Positions 43,707 through 52,478 of a DNA stretch of 64,000 nucleotides are shown piece after piece. The translations under genes and the position numbers were made by a program. Each line of letters opens with the position of its first letter. The first letter of the stretch is position 1. The notes below the pieces were generated by a model. That model was not told the DNA's origin and searched no databases. It saw nothing but the letters and a program-made list of their open reading frames with translations. Source of the DNA: Streptomyces naganishii JCM 4654 (GTDB lineage: Bacteria > Actinomycetota > Actinomycetes > Streptomycetales > Streptomycetaceae). The DNA lies in NCBI RefSeq assembly GCF_014650575.1, contig NZ_BMVF01000002.1:248001-312000 (forward strand), read 5' to 3'.

Positions 43707-45551
43707 CTACGGGTGGGCGGGATCGCGGTGCGGGGCCGTCCGTTGGACGTTGGCGTGGTCGAGGGCTGTCAGGACGCTGCGGTGGCTGATCCAGCCGATC
43801 AGCTGGGTGCGGTCCTCGTCGAGGACGGGCAGGGCTTGGCTGTCGGCGCCGGCGAGAGAACGCAGGGCTCGGTCGAGGGCGGTGGCGGGGGTGACGGCGG
43901 CCGGCAGGTGGGCGATCGTGCCGACGGAGGAGGCGGCGTGGGTGTCGTCGGCGAGGGTTTCGGCGACGGTGCGGGCGGTGGCGACACCGCGGTAGGTGCC
44001 GTCGGCGGCCAGGACGGGCAGGGCGCCGTGGGGTGATCGGGCGAGCGCGTCGGCGGCCTGGGCGAGCGTGGTGGTCTCCGAGAGGGTGGCGGGGGTGGGT
44101 TCCATCGCGTCGCGAACGGTCAGCGCGGCGGCTGGGGTGCCGGGGGCGGGGGAGTCGATGTCGACGCCGCGGCGACGGAGTTTGGCGGTGTAGATGGTCT
44201 CGCCGGTCAGCACGCGGCTGACGCCGGTGGCGAGCACGACCGCGGCCATCAGGGGGAGGATGATCGTGTACTCGCCCGTGAGCTCGAACAGGATGATGAC
44301 CGCGGTGATGGGGGCGCGGGCGGCCCCGGCGAAGACCGCGCCCATGCCGACCAGCCCGTAGGCGCCGGCTGGGCCCGCCAGGTGGGGCAGCAGGTCGCCG
44401 GCGGCGCGGCCGAAGAAGGAACCGAGCATAGCGCCGATGAACAGGCTGGGTGCGAAAACGCCCCCGGAGCCGCCGATCCCGATGGTGAGTGAGGTGGCGG
44501 CCATCTTCCCCACCAGCAGTGCCAGCAGGAACAGCAGGGCGTAGCGGCCGGCCAGGGCGTCCTGCAGGACGGGATAGCCGACGCCGTACATCTGGGGCAG
44601 CACCAGCAGCAGGCCGCCCAGCAGCACGCCACCCGCCGCGGGGCGCGCCCACTCCGGTCCCCGCCAGAACGCGTCGCAGGCGTCTTCGACGCGGTAGAGC
44701 ACCTTGCTGAACGTCACGCCGACCACTCCGGCGAGCAGGCCGAGCAGCGCGAACAGCCCGTACTGGGCCAGGTGCTGGACATGGAAGGGGGGCAGGTGGA
44801 GGAAGGGAGTGTTGCCGAAGGAGGCGCGTCCGATGACGCTGGCGGTGACCGAGGCGAGGACGACCATGCCGAAGGCTTCGGCGGTGAAGTCGCGCAGGAT
44901 CAGCTCCATGGCGAAGAACACGCCGGCCAGCGGGGCGTTGAAGGTGGCCGCGATGCCGCCGGCCGCGCCGCAGGCCACCAGCACGCGCAGCCGGTCTTCT
45001 GCGACCTTGACCCAGGTGCCCAGGGTGGAGCCGAGTGCGGAGCCGATCTGCACGATCGGCCCTTCACGGCCGACCGAGCCGCCGCCGCCGATGCACAGCG
45101 CCGAGGCGAGCGCCTTGACGGCCGCGACCTGGGGCGCGATGCGGCCTCCGCGCCGGGCGACCGCGTACATCACCTCGGGCACGCCGTGACCGCGGGCTTC
45201 CCGGGCGAAGCGGTGGACCAGCGGGCCGTAGACCAGCCCGGCCAGCACGGGGGCAGCGAGCACGAAGTAACGGCCCAGCCAGGGCGCATGCGGGTTGGCC
45301 GCATGGCCGGCGGCCGAGTAGTCGCCGTGGCCGGACAGCCACAGCGTGAAGGTCTCGATGAGCCATCGGAAGACCAGCGCACCGCCTCCGGCTCCTGCTC
45401 CGACCAGCAAGGACAGGACAAGCAGGCCGCCTTTGGACTCGCGCAGCGCACTCCAGCCGCGCCGCAGGCCGCGCTGGGCCGTCAGGGGCCCGACCGGTGC
45501 ACCCGGACCGACGACAGGGGCGGGGAGGGCAGGGGACGCGGTGTCAGTCAT
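43707..45551 (-). CDS. ClC-type chloride channel/transporter with CBS domains
   Basis: A 614-residue membrane protein of the ClC family. The selectivity motifs GSVGREGPIVQ (with the gating Glu) and GSGGVFAPSLF are intact, so a proton-coupled exchanger is possible. The C-terminal 130 residues hold two CBS domains (VRDAMEPTPATLSETTTL; SVGTIAHLPAAVTPATAL). I chose the ATG at 45551 (MTDTASP); one at 45560 is in frame. It is divergent from marR with a shared AT-rich operator. Confidence 0.92.
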   Translation of the reverse strand: MTDTASPALPAPVVGPGAPVGPLTAQRGLRRGWSALRESKGGLLVLSLLVGAGAGGGALVFRWLIETFTLWLSGHGDYSAAGHAANPHAPWLGRYFVLAAPVLAGLVYGPLVHRFAREARGHGVPEVMYAVARRGGRIAPQVAAVKALASALCIGGGGSVGREGPIVQIGSALGSTLGTWVKVAEDRLRVLVACGAAGGIAATFNAPLAGVFFAMELILRDFTAEAFGMVVLASVTASVIGRASFGNTPFLHLPPFHVQHLAQYGLFALLGLLAGVVGVTFSKVLYRVEDACDAFWRGPEWARPAAGGVLLGGLLLVLPQMYGVGYPVLQDALAGRYALLFLLALLVGKMAATSLTIGIGGSGGVFAPSLFIGAMLGSFFGRAAGDLLPHLAGPAGAYGLVGMGAVFAGAARAPITAVIILFELTGEYTIILPLMAAVVLATGVSRVLTGETIYTAKLRRRGVDIDSPAPGTPAAALTVRDAMEPTPATLSETTTLAQAADALARSPHGALPVLAADGTYRGVATARTVAETLADDTHAASSVGTIAHLPAAVTPATALDRALRSLAGADSQALPVLDEDRTQLIGWISHRSVLTALDHANVQRTAPHRDPAHP

Positions 45552-45555
45552 AACA

Positions 45556-45574
45556 TGCATTATGCAAAATTTGC
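45556..45574. promoter_or_regulatory. overlapping palindromes between clc and marR
   Basis: Two 11-bp palindromes, TGCAT-T-ATGCA (45556-45566) and GCAAA-A-TTTGC (45564-45574), share three bases. This AT-rich spot in very GC-rich DNA lies at the clc start, a typical place for a MarR operator. Confidence 0.55.
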
Positions 45575-45634
45575 CTGGTGCGGGGAAATGAGGCCGGGCC
45601 CGGCCGCCCCACCCGACCGGGTAGAACTGGACTC

Positions 45635-46141
45635 ATGTCCGAAGCGAAACCGGCCCCCGCACCCGCCGGAGTCACCGAGATGGTCGCCGCCGTCGTCACC
45701 GCATCCCGGGCTCTCGTCGCCGTTTCGGCCCGCTCGCTGGCAGCCGTGGGGGAAGCACTGACCGTGCCGCAGTTCCGCATGCTGGTGGTGCTGGAGGCCG
45801 GGGGGCCGGTCAATCTCTCCCGGCTGGCCGAGCACCTGGCGGTCAACCCCTCCACCGCCATGCGCATGGCGGATCGGCTCATCGCCGCCGGCATGGTCGA
45901 GCGCACCACCGACCCGGCGGACCGCCGCGCCGCGAAGCTCGCCCTCACCTCCGTCGGGCAGCGCGTGGTGCACCAGGTGACCCGACGCCGCCAAGAGGAG
46001 ATCACCCGCATCGTGGGGGCCATGCCCGCCGAGCGCCGCAGCGCGATGGTGGAGGCACTGCAGGCGTTCGCCGACGCCGCCGGAGAACCACAGGTCGACC
46101 CCGGAACCTACGGAGAGCTGCTGCTGCCCGGCTGGAACTGA
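45635..46141 (+). CDS. MarR family transcriptional regulator
   Basis: A 168-residue winged-helix protein (VPQFRMLVVLEAGGPVNLSRLAEHL; NPSTAMRMADRLIAAGMVER; DRRAAKLALTSVG). The ATG at 45635 fits family length but lacks a clear ribosome site; a GTG at 45578 is in frame. It is divergent from the ClC gene and probably controls it and itself. The 235 bp after it up to 46376 hold nothing I recognise. Confidence 0.88.
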   Translation: MSEAKPAPAPAGVTEMVAAVVTASRALVAVSARSLAAVGEALTVPQFRMLVVLEAGGPVNLSRLAEHLAVNPSTAMRMADRLIAAGMVERTTDPADRRAAKLALTSVGQRVVHQVTRRRQEEITRIVGAMPAERRSAMVEALQAFADAAGEPQVDPGTYGELLLPGWN

Positions 46142-46376
46142 CTCACCCACCGCTCCGGCTTCCGCGTCAGGGGTGGGTTCCGGGGGTCCGAGTCGGCGCG
46201 GCCGCCCGAGCGGTCGGCAGCGCCAGGCCCGGCGACACCTCCTCCGTTGGGCTGTGAGGAAGGTCTCAAGGCCGTCCGGTGTCCGGCGCCGGGTCGAGCC
46301 GGTGTGCGGGCGGGCGCCTCCCTGTACGGTCGGGGCGCGTCGGTCCGGCGTGGACATGAGGGGGAGGGCGGTCGGG

Positions 46377-47807
46377 ATGACCGAGGTCACGGCTACGGCC
46401 GAAGGCGACGGCGGCGGGCACCCAAGGCGGGTGCCGGCGGTGGCGGGGTTCGCGCGGTGGCCCGCGGACGGCTCGCCCAAGGCGGAGGGCAAGGCGCTGC
46501 GGCAGCGCGTCGCGCGGTCCGCGCACGCCGCGTTCGAGGCGGACGCCGGCCGGCCCGGCGCCGTGGCCGCCGTCGAGGAGTCCAACCGGGGCCGCATACC
46601 CGAGCTGACGCCGATCCGGGTGGGCAGGATGGCGGCGACCCCGTTCGCGTTCCTGCGCGGTTCGGCGGGCCTGATGGCGTACGACCTGGCGCGCACCCCC
46701 GTGACCGGGATCGGCGCGCAGATCTGCGGTGACGCCCACGGGGCCAACTTCGGCCTCTACGGCGACGCCCGCGGCGCACTGGTCATCGACCTCAACGACT
46801 TCGACGAGACGGTCCACGGCCCCTGGGAGTGGGACCTCAAGCGGCTCGCCGCCTCGCTGGTCCTCGCCGGGCGGGAGGCGGGCTGCGACGAGGACAGCTG
46901 CCGCCGGGCCGCGCAGGACGCCGCCGGGGCCTACCGGCGCACCATGCGGCTGCTGGCCCGCCTCCCCGTCCTGGACGCCTGGAACGCCATCGCCGACGAG
47001 GAGCTCGTCTCCCACACCGACGCCCACGACCTGCTCGGCACGCTGGAGCGGGTCTCGGAGAAGGCGCGGGCCAACACCAGCGGACGGTTCGCGGCCCGGT
47101 CGACCGAGCCGGCCGAGGACGGCGGGCGCCGCTTCGTGGACGCCCCGCCGGTGCTGCGCCGGGTGCCGGACGCCGAGGCCGCGGCGGTGGCCGCCTCGCT
47201 GGAGGCGTACCTCACCACGCTGTCGGAGGACCGGCTGCCCCTGCTGGCCCGGTACGCCGTGCACGACGTGGCCTTCCGGGTGGTCGGCACGGGCAGCGTG
47301 GGCACCCGGTCCTACGTGGTGCTGCTCCTGGACCACCGGGGCGAGCCGCTGGTGCTCCAGGTCAAGGAGGCCCGGCCCTCGGCGCTCGTACCGCATCTGG
47401 AGGCCACCGGTCTGCGGACCGCCGAGGTGGACCACGAGGGCCGGCGGGTGGTGCTCGGGCAGAAGCGCATGCAGGTGGTCAGCGACATCCTGCTGGGCTG
47501 GACGACCGTCGACGGGCGGCCCTTCCAGGTACGGCAGTTCCGCAACCGCAAGGGCAGCGTGGACCCGGCGGCGCTGTCCGCCGACCAGATCGACGACTAC
47601 GGCCGGATGACCGGCGCGCTGCTGGCCCGCGCCCACGCGCACAGCGCCGACCCGCGCCTGATCTCGGGCTACTGCGGCAAGAACGAGGAGCTCGACGAGG
47701 CCGTCGCCGCGTTCGCCGTCGCCTACGCCGACCGCACCGAGGCCGACCACGCCGACCTGGTGGCGGCGGTGCGGTCGGGGAGGGTGGCGGCGGAGCTCGG
47801 GGTGTGA
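46377..47807 (+). CDS. DUF2252 family protein
   Basis: The 476-residue protein belongs to DUF2252, whose fold resembles small-molecule kinases. Motifs seen are QICGDAHGANFGLYG, VIDLNDFDETVHGPWEWDLKR and AHAHSADPRLISGYCGKN. The His/Asp/Asn pattern suggests phosphotransfer, but the substrate is unknown. The ATG at 46377 follows GGAGGG by 9 nt. Confidence 0.88.
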   Translation: MTEVTATAEGDGGGHPRRVPAVAGFARWPADGSPKAEGKALRQRVARSAHAAFEADAGRPGAVAAVEESNRGRIPELTPIRVGRMAATPFAFLRGSAGLMAYDLARTPVTGIGAQICGDAHGANFGLYGDARGALVIDLNDFDETVHGPWEWDLKRLAASLVLAGREAGCDEDSCRRAAQDAAGAYRRTMRLLARLPVLDAWNAIADEELVSHTDAHDLLGTLERVSEKARANTSGRFAARSTEPAEDGGRRFVDAPPVLRRVPDAEAAAVAASLEAYLTTLSEDRLPLLARYAVHDVAFRVVGTGSVGTRSYVVLLLDHRGEPLVLQVKEARPSALVPHLEATGLRTAEVDHEGRRVVLGQKRMQVVSDILLGWTTVDGRPFQVRQFRNRKGSVDPAALSADQIDDYGRMTGALLARAHAHSADPRLISGYCGKNEELDEAVAAFAVAYADRTEADHADLVAAVRSGRVAAELGV

Positions 47808-47830
47808 GGCGGGGCCGGGGGCCGGGGCGA

Positions 47831-47902
47831 GGCTGTGGTGCACGGTTCGGCCGGTGGGGCCGGGGTGGGGCTGTGGTGTGGGTTCGGCCGGTGGGGCCGG
47901 GG
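47831..47902. repeat. imperfect 37-38 bp tandem repeat
   Basis: Two copies of GGCTGTGGTG (47831 and 47869) followed by GGTTCGGCCGGTGGGGCCGG (47844 and 47881) in the gap after the DUF2252 gene. Likely replication slippage in GC-rich DNA. Confidence 0.7.
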
Positions 47903-47931
47903 GCGGGTGTGGCGTGGCCTACGCTGGTCGG

Positions 47932-48780
47932 GTGACGACCCCGGAAGCTGAGCAGGGCGGCGTCGCCGGAGCGGATCGGGCGACGTCCGAGGGCGCTGCG
48001 GCACGCCCCGAGGAGCGGCTTGAGCGGGCCGTGCGGGCCGCCGAGCAGGCACTCATCGATTACGAGATCGCGGTGGAGACCTTCCGGGTGGAGGTCGAGA
48101 ACTTCTCCCGGCTGCACGAGCAGCGCCTCGGCCCCCTCTACGCCCGGCTCGAGGAGCTGGACGTGAGGATCGCCGAGGCCAGGGCCGCGCGCACCGGCGA
48201 CCCCGAGGACCTGCGCCGGGCGCGCGAGGCGCGGGCGGATCTGCAGCCGATCCCCGGTGTGGAGGAGCTGCTGCACGGCTGGATGGACGGCGAGGGCCTG
48301 TTCCCGGAGGCCGGCGCGATGCTCACCGACCAGCCGGTGCGGCCCCCGCAGCGGGTGCGGCCCAGCGAGGAGGCCCGCCGGCTCTACCGCGAACTGGCCC
48401 GCAAGGCCCACCCCGACCTGGCCCAGGAGGCCGACGAGCGCGAGCGGCGCGAGGAGTTCATCACCCGCGTCAACGCCGCCTACGCCCGCGGCGCCGAGGA
48501 CGAGCTGCGGGAGCTGGCCGAGGAATGGGCCGCTGGCCCCAGGCCGCCGGAGCAGCGGCCGAGCGCCGCCGAGGAGCTCTACGCCCGTCTGGAGTGGCTC
48601 GCGCAGCGCAAGGAGCTGCTGACGCACGTCGCCAAGCAGCTGGAGGACAGCGCGATCGCGGCGATGCTCCGGCTGGCCCCCGACGACCCCGACCGGCTCC
48701 TGGAGGAGATCGCCGAGCAGCTGCGCGGGGACGTGGCCGGCCGCGAGGCCCAACTGGCGTCGCTGCTCGCCGAGGAGTGA
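47932..48780 (+). CDS. coiled-coil protein with a J-domain-like segment
   Basis: The 282-residue protein is nearly all helical and strongly charged. A coiled coil at about 25-110 precedes a segment at about 150-195 (SEEARRLYRELARKAHPDL) that has the helix and HPD triplet of J domains, which stimulate DnaK ATPase. Another helical region follows. I infer a DnaK co-chaperone-like role, but HPD can occur by chance. The GTG start at 47932 follows a weak site. Confidence 0.7.
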   Translation: MTTPEAEQGGVAGADRATSEGAAARPEERLERAVRAAEQALIDYEIAVETFRVEVENFSRLHEQRLGPLYARLEELDVRIAEARAARTGDPEDLRRAREARADLQPIPGVEELLHGWMDGEGLFPEAGAMLTDQPVRPPQRVRPSEEARRLYRELARKAHPDLAQEADERERREEFITRVNAAYARGAEDELRELAEEWAAGPRPPEQRPSAAEELYARLEWLAQRKELLTHVAKQLEDSAIAAMLRLAPDDPDRLLEEIAEQLRGDVAGREAQLASLLAEE

Positions 48781-48827
48781 GGCCGCTCGGGGCCATCGCG
48801 CCGGGTGGTGTCGGGTAGCGTCGGACC

Positions 48828-49175
48828 ATGCATTTCGGAGCTGGTGTACCCACGGTCGAGGTCGGCGACCTCAAGGACGGCGACTTCCTGCTGGACGTGC
48901 GCGAGGACGACGAGTGGCGGGCCGGTCACGCCGAGGGGGCGCTGCACATCCCCGTCAGCGAGTTCGTCGCCCGTTACGGCGAACTGACCGAGGCGGCTCC
49001 CCAGGACGGGCGGATCCATGTCATCTGCCGTTCCGGCGGCCGCTCGGCCCAGGTCGCGATGTACCTGGCGCAGCAGGGCGTCGACGCGGTGAACGTGGAC
49101 GGCGGCATGCAGGTGTGGGCGGCCTCGGGCCGTCCCGTCGTGACGGACGAGGGCAAGCCCGGCCACGTGCTGTAG
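48828..49175 (+). CDS. rhodanese-like sulfurtransferase
   Basis: A 115-residue single-domain rhodanese. The CDC25-like N-terminal motif LLDVREDDEWRAGH and the active-site loop CRSGGRS (Cys67) are intact. Such proteins move sulfane sulfur to acceptors such as glutathione-like thiols or enzymes; the acceptor is unknown. Its stop codon lies in a tandem repeat (see 49165-49206). Confidence 0.92.
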   Translation: MHFGAGVPTVEVGDLKDGDFLLDVREDDEWRAGHAEGALHIPVSEFVARYGELTEAAPQDGRIHVICRSGGRSAQVAMYLAQQGVDAVNVDGGMQVWAASGRPVVTDEGKPGHVL

Positions 49176-49206
49176 CGGTACGTGCCCAGCTACGTGCTGT
49201 AGCGGT
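49165..49206 (+). repeat. 27-bp-period repeat carrying the rhodanese stop codon
   Basis: ACGTGCTGTAGCGGT occurs at 49165-49179 and 49192-49206. The TAG stop at 49173-49175 therefore recurs in frame at 49200-49202. Confidence 0.85.
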
Positions 49207-49297
49207 CCGAGCCAGCGCGGCCGGGCGTTGTAGCGGGTACCTGTGCGGTGAGGACCGCTCGGGCCGCTCTCGTGCGTCCCGCCGCCTTGCCGCCGGG

Positions 49298-50494
49298 TCA
49301 GTTCGCCGCGTGCGCCGCCAGGAGGTCGCCCAGGGCCTCCTCGTGGGCCGCCGCCGGGCCGAGCGAGAGTTCCAGGTGCTTGGCCCAGGCGTGATAGCGG
49401 TGCAGCGGGTAGTCGGTGTCGGCGCCGAACCCTCCGTGCAGGTGCTGCGCGGTCTGGACGACCCTCCGTACGCCCTCCGCCGCCCAGATCTTGGCCACGG
49501 TCACGTCCGCGGCGGCGGGCAGCGCACCGGGCGCCCCCGACGAGATCCGCCACGCGGCCTGCCAGAGCGTGGCCTCCATCGCGCTCAGGTCGATGTAACG
49601 GTCGGCGGCCTGCATCGCGACGGCCTGGAACGTCGCGATCGGATGCCCGAACTGCTCCCGCCGGCCGGTGTAGTCGGCGGTCATGCGCAGCACCCGGGTG
49701 CCGAGCCCGAGCGCCAGCGCGCACGTCCCGGTGGTGAGCAGCTCGCGCAGCCACTCCCAGGCGCCGTCGGCCTCGATCACGTGGTGGGCGGGGATGCGCG
49801 CGTTCTCCAGCCGCAGTTCGCCGAGGCGCTCACCGGTGGTGGAGATCTGCTCGGCGAGCCCGGCGCCCTCATGGCCCCGGGGGACCAGCGCGAGGACGCT
49901 GCGGTCCGCCGGTTCGCCGGGGGACTCGGCGCCGGTGCCGCCGCTGCCGTCGGTGCCTGCCGCGTCGCCTGCGCCGGTGTGCGCGGGGACGAGGATGGCG
50001 TCCGCGCCGTACGCCCAGGCCACCGCCGTCTGCACCCCGTCCAGCACCCAGGCGTCCCCGTCCCGCCTCGCGGTGACGGCGAGTTCGGCGGGGTCGTGGC
50101 CGGTGCGGCCGTGCGCGGCGACGGTGAGCACCGTCTCGCCCCGGCCGGCCGCGGGAAGCAGCTCGGACGCCAACTCCTTGGCCCCGTAGGCCTGTACGGC
50201 CGCCGCAGCCGCGCTGTGCTCCAGCAGCGGCACCCGTGCCAGCACCCCGGCCGACTCGCGCAGCACCAGGCACAGCGCGACGGCGTCCAGGCCGGCCCCG
50301 CCCAACTCCCCGGAGAGCAGCAGGCTCAGCAGATCCGCGTCCGCCAGCCGCGCCCACAGCGCCCGGTCGAAGTCCTCGGCCACGGCGCCGCTGGTGCGCG
50401 ACGGGCTGGGCACGGCGTCCGGCGCGACCGAGGCGAGGACGCCCTTCGCCGCCTCGGCCGCCGCCTGCTGCTCCTCGGTGAAGGTGAAGTCCAC
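49298..50494 (-). CDS. acyl-CoA dehydrogenase
   Basis: A 398-residue flavoenzyme of the acyl-CoA dehydrogenase superfamily. It shows the all-helical N-terminal domain (TFTEEQQAAAEAAKGVLAS), a middle beta domain with low conservation, and the C-terminal helices around RREQFGHPIATFQAVAMQAADRY and the QTAQHLHGGFGAD motif. The substrate is unknown. The GTG at 50494 has a GGGAGGG site. It lies downstream of paaE beyond a 344-bp gap holding a possible MITE. Confidence 0.9.
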   Translation of the reverse strand: MDFTFTEEQQAAAEAAKGVLASVAPDAVPSPSRTSGAVAEDFDRALWARLADADLLSLLLSGELGGAGLDAVALCLVLRESAGVLARVPLLEHSAAAAAVQAYGAKELASELLPAAGRGETVLTVAAHGRTGHDPAELAVTARRDGDAWVLDGVQTAVAWAYGADAILVPAHTGAGDAAGTDGSGGTGAESPGEPADRSVLALVPRGHEGAGLAEQISTTGERLGELRLENARIPAHHVIEADGAWEWLRELLTTGTCALALGLGTRVLRMTADYTGRREQFGHPIATFQAVAMQAADRYIDLSAMEATLWQAAWRISSGAPGALPAAADVTVAKIWAAEGVRRVVQTAQHLHGGFGADTDYPLHRYHAWAKHLELSLGPAAAHEEALGDLLAAHAAN

Positions 50495-50589
50495 GGTCCC
50501 TGCCCTCCCGTGCGCCGCCACTGATCTGACGGGGCGCAAGGTAGAACAGGTTCTAGGAGAAGGGAAGGGCCGTCACGGGCTGCCGGCCG

Positions 50590-50842
50590 CTAGGGTCTTT
50601 CTTCCGGATCAGGCCGGCCCCGAGTCACCTCACCTCTTGGCCGACTCGAGCGGGGTCTGGTGCGTGCAGATGCAAGGCGGAGGAGGGAGCCGACGCGATG
50701 GGGGTCCCCCCTTGCTCGTCAAGAGCTTGGGGGAGTCGGCGAGTGACGACAACGCCGCTGGGGGTCCCCCCTGCTCGAAGAGCTTGGGGGAGTGCGTGCC
50801 AGCCCCCGCGACCGGCGGCAAGATCCGGAAGAGAGGCCCTAG
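50590..50842. mobile_element. candidate MITE with CTAG target duplication
   Basis: A 245-bp segment (50594-50838) has 17-bp terminal inverted repeats, GGTCTTTCTTCCGGATC and GGCCTCTCTTCCGGATC on the other strand (15 of 17 match), flanked on both sides by CTAG (50590-50593 and 50839-50842). It has no transposase. Inside are two copies of a GGGGGTCCCCC...GAGCTTGGGGGAGT unit (50700-50736 and 50760-50793). The right CTAG forms the paaE stop codon. An IS5-family-derived MITE is my best reading. Confidence 0.6.
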
Positions 50843-51903
50843 CGGTCGAAGTCCAGCTCCACCTTCTCCGTGGCCGGGTGGGACTGGCATGCCAGTACGT
50901 ACCCTGCCTCCGTCTCCTCCGGCTCCAGCGCGAAGTTGCGGTCCATGCGGACCTCGCCCTCGACCAGGAAGGCCCGGCAGGTGCCGCAGACACCGCCCTT
51001 GCAGGCGTAGGGCGCGTCGGGGCGGTTGCGCAGGACCGTCTCCAGCAGGGTCTCCCCCTCCTGGACCGGCCAGGTCCCGCCGCGGCCGTCGAGCCGGACG
51101 GTCACCGTGCTGTGCGCGGGGGCCGCGACCGCCGGGCCGGGGTCCTTGCCGCCGTCCACGTGGAAGATCTCCTGGTGGATCCGGGCCCGGGCCACCCCGA
51201 GGCCCCGCAGCGCCCGCTCGGCGCCCTGCACCAGCCCGTAGGGCCCGCACAGGAACCATCCCGCCACGTCCGCCACCGGCAGCAGCGCCGGCAACAGCCC
51301 CTCGAGCCGCTCCTGGTCGAGCCGCCCGGACGGCAGGCCGGCCTGCTGCTCCTCCCGGGAGAGCACCGTGACCAGGTGCAGCCGGTCGGGGTAGCGGTCC
51401 TTCAGGTCGGCGACCTCCTCCAGGAACATCGTCGAGGCGGTGGTCCGGTCGCTGCGTATCAGGCAGAAGCGGGCCCGGGGCTCGCGGGCCAGCAGGGTCG
51501 AGGCGATGGACAGCACCGGGGTGATGCCGCTGCCGCCGACGACCGCCGCGTACAGACCGGGCGCGGGCTGGAGGGTGAAGCGGCCCGCCGGGGTCATGAC
51601 CTCCACCCGGTCGCCGAGGTCGATCTCCTTGAGCGCGTAGGTGGAGAACGCGCCGCCGTCCACCAGCCGCACCCCCACCCGCAGGCTGCTGGGCCCCTCG
51701 CCGTCGGGGTCCGGGGCCGCCGAGCAGATCGAGTACGTCCGCCGTATCTCCGCCCCGTCGGACACCCGGCGCAGTGCGAGGTGCTGGCCCGGCGCGTGCC
51801 GGTACTCCTCGCGCAGCTCCGGGGGCACCGCGAAGGTGAGCGCGACGGAGTCGTCGGTGAGCCGGTCGACCGCCGTCACCTCGAGCGGGTGGAAGCGGGC
51901 CAT
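50839..51903 (-). CDS. paaE: phenylacetyl-CoA epoxidase reductase PaaE
   Basis: PaaE passes electrons from NAD(P)H to the PaaAC oxygenase. The 354-residue protein has an N-terminal ferredoxin-reductase FAD domain (RRTYSICSAAPD), an NAD(P) domain (VVGGSGITPVLSIASTLL; GWFLCGPYGLV) and a C-terminal plant-type [2Fe-2S] ferredoxin (CKGGVCGTCRAFLVEG...C). The start overlaps the paaD stop (TGATG). The TAG stop is provided by the CTAG copy at the edge of a possible MITE. Confidence 0.95.
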   Translation of the reverse strand: MARFHPLEVTAVDRLTDDSVALTFAVPPELREEYRHAPGQHLALRRVSDGAEIRRTYSICSAAPDPDGEGPSSLRVGVRLVDGGAFSTYALKEIDLGDRVEVMTPAGRFTLQPAPGLYAAVVGGSGITPVLSIASTLLAREPRARFCLIRSDRTTASTMFLEEVADLKDRYPDRLHLVTVLSREEQQAGLPSGRLDQERLEGLLPALLPVADVAGWFLCGPYGLVQGAERALRGLGVARARIHQEIFHVDGGKDPGPAVAAPAHSTVTVRLDGRGGTWPVQEGETLLETVLRNRPDAPYACKGGVCGTCRAFLVEGEVRMDRNFALEPEETEAGYVLACQSHPATEKVELDFDR

Positions 51904-52478
51904 CACACCTCCTTGAAGTGGTCGAAGGGTTCCCGGCAGGCCAGGCAGCGGCGCAGCGCCTTGCACGCCGTGGAGGAGAAGCGGCTGAGCAGCTCGGTGT
52001 CGTCCGAACCGCAGTGCGGGCAGGGGACGGGCCCGGAGCCGGGGGCGTGACCGGCGGGGGCGGCGGTCCGCTCCCCGTCCGCCGCGAGCGTGCGCGTGGC
52101 GCCGAGCTCCAGCGGGACGGGACCGGAGGCCGCGCGTACGCGCGGGGGAGCTATGCCGAACTCCCGCAGCTTGCGCCGCCCTTCGTCGGTGATGTCGTCG
52201 GTGGACCAGGCGGGGGAGAGCACGGTGCGCACGGTGACCTCCCGCATGCCGTGCTCGCGCAGCACGCGCTCGATGTCCAGGGACATCGCCTCGATCGCCG
52301 GGCAGCCGGTGTAGGTCGGGGTCATCTCCACCTCGACCGCGTCCGCGCCGCGCAGGTGAACCGAGCGGACCACGCCCAGCTCCAGGAGGGTGAGCACGGG
52401 CAGCTCGGGGTCGGGCACCGAACCCGCGAGCCGCAGCAGCTCGCTCTCCAGCGGGGTCGCGGCCGTGGCGGTCACCAT
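51903..52478 (-). CDS. paaD: phenylacetate degradation protein PaaD
   Basis: PaaD aids maturation or assembly of the PaaABCE complex. The 191-residue protein has the DUF59 (MIP18-like) domain (SVPDPELPVLTLLELGVVRSV; TPTYTGCPAI) and a C-terminal four-cysteine zinc or cluster site (CPHCGSDD...CLACREPF). The start overlaps the paaC stop. Confidence 0.95.
   Translation of the reverse strand: MVTATAATPLESELLRLAGSVPDPELPVLTLLELGVVRSVHLRGADAVEVEMTPTYTGCPAIEAMSLDIERVLREHGMREVTVRTVLSPAWSTDDITDEGRRKLREFGIAPPRVRAASGPVPLELGATRTLAADGERTAAPAGHAPGSGPVPCPHCGSDDTELLSRFSSTACKALRRCLACREPFDHFKEV

Noticed and set aside
50690..50800. The GGGGGTCCCCC units considered as a CRISPR or terminator
   Set aside because: There are only two copies with no spacer array, and they lie inside the inverted-repeat-bounded element.
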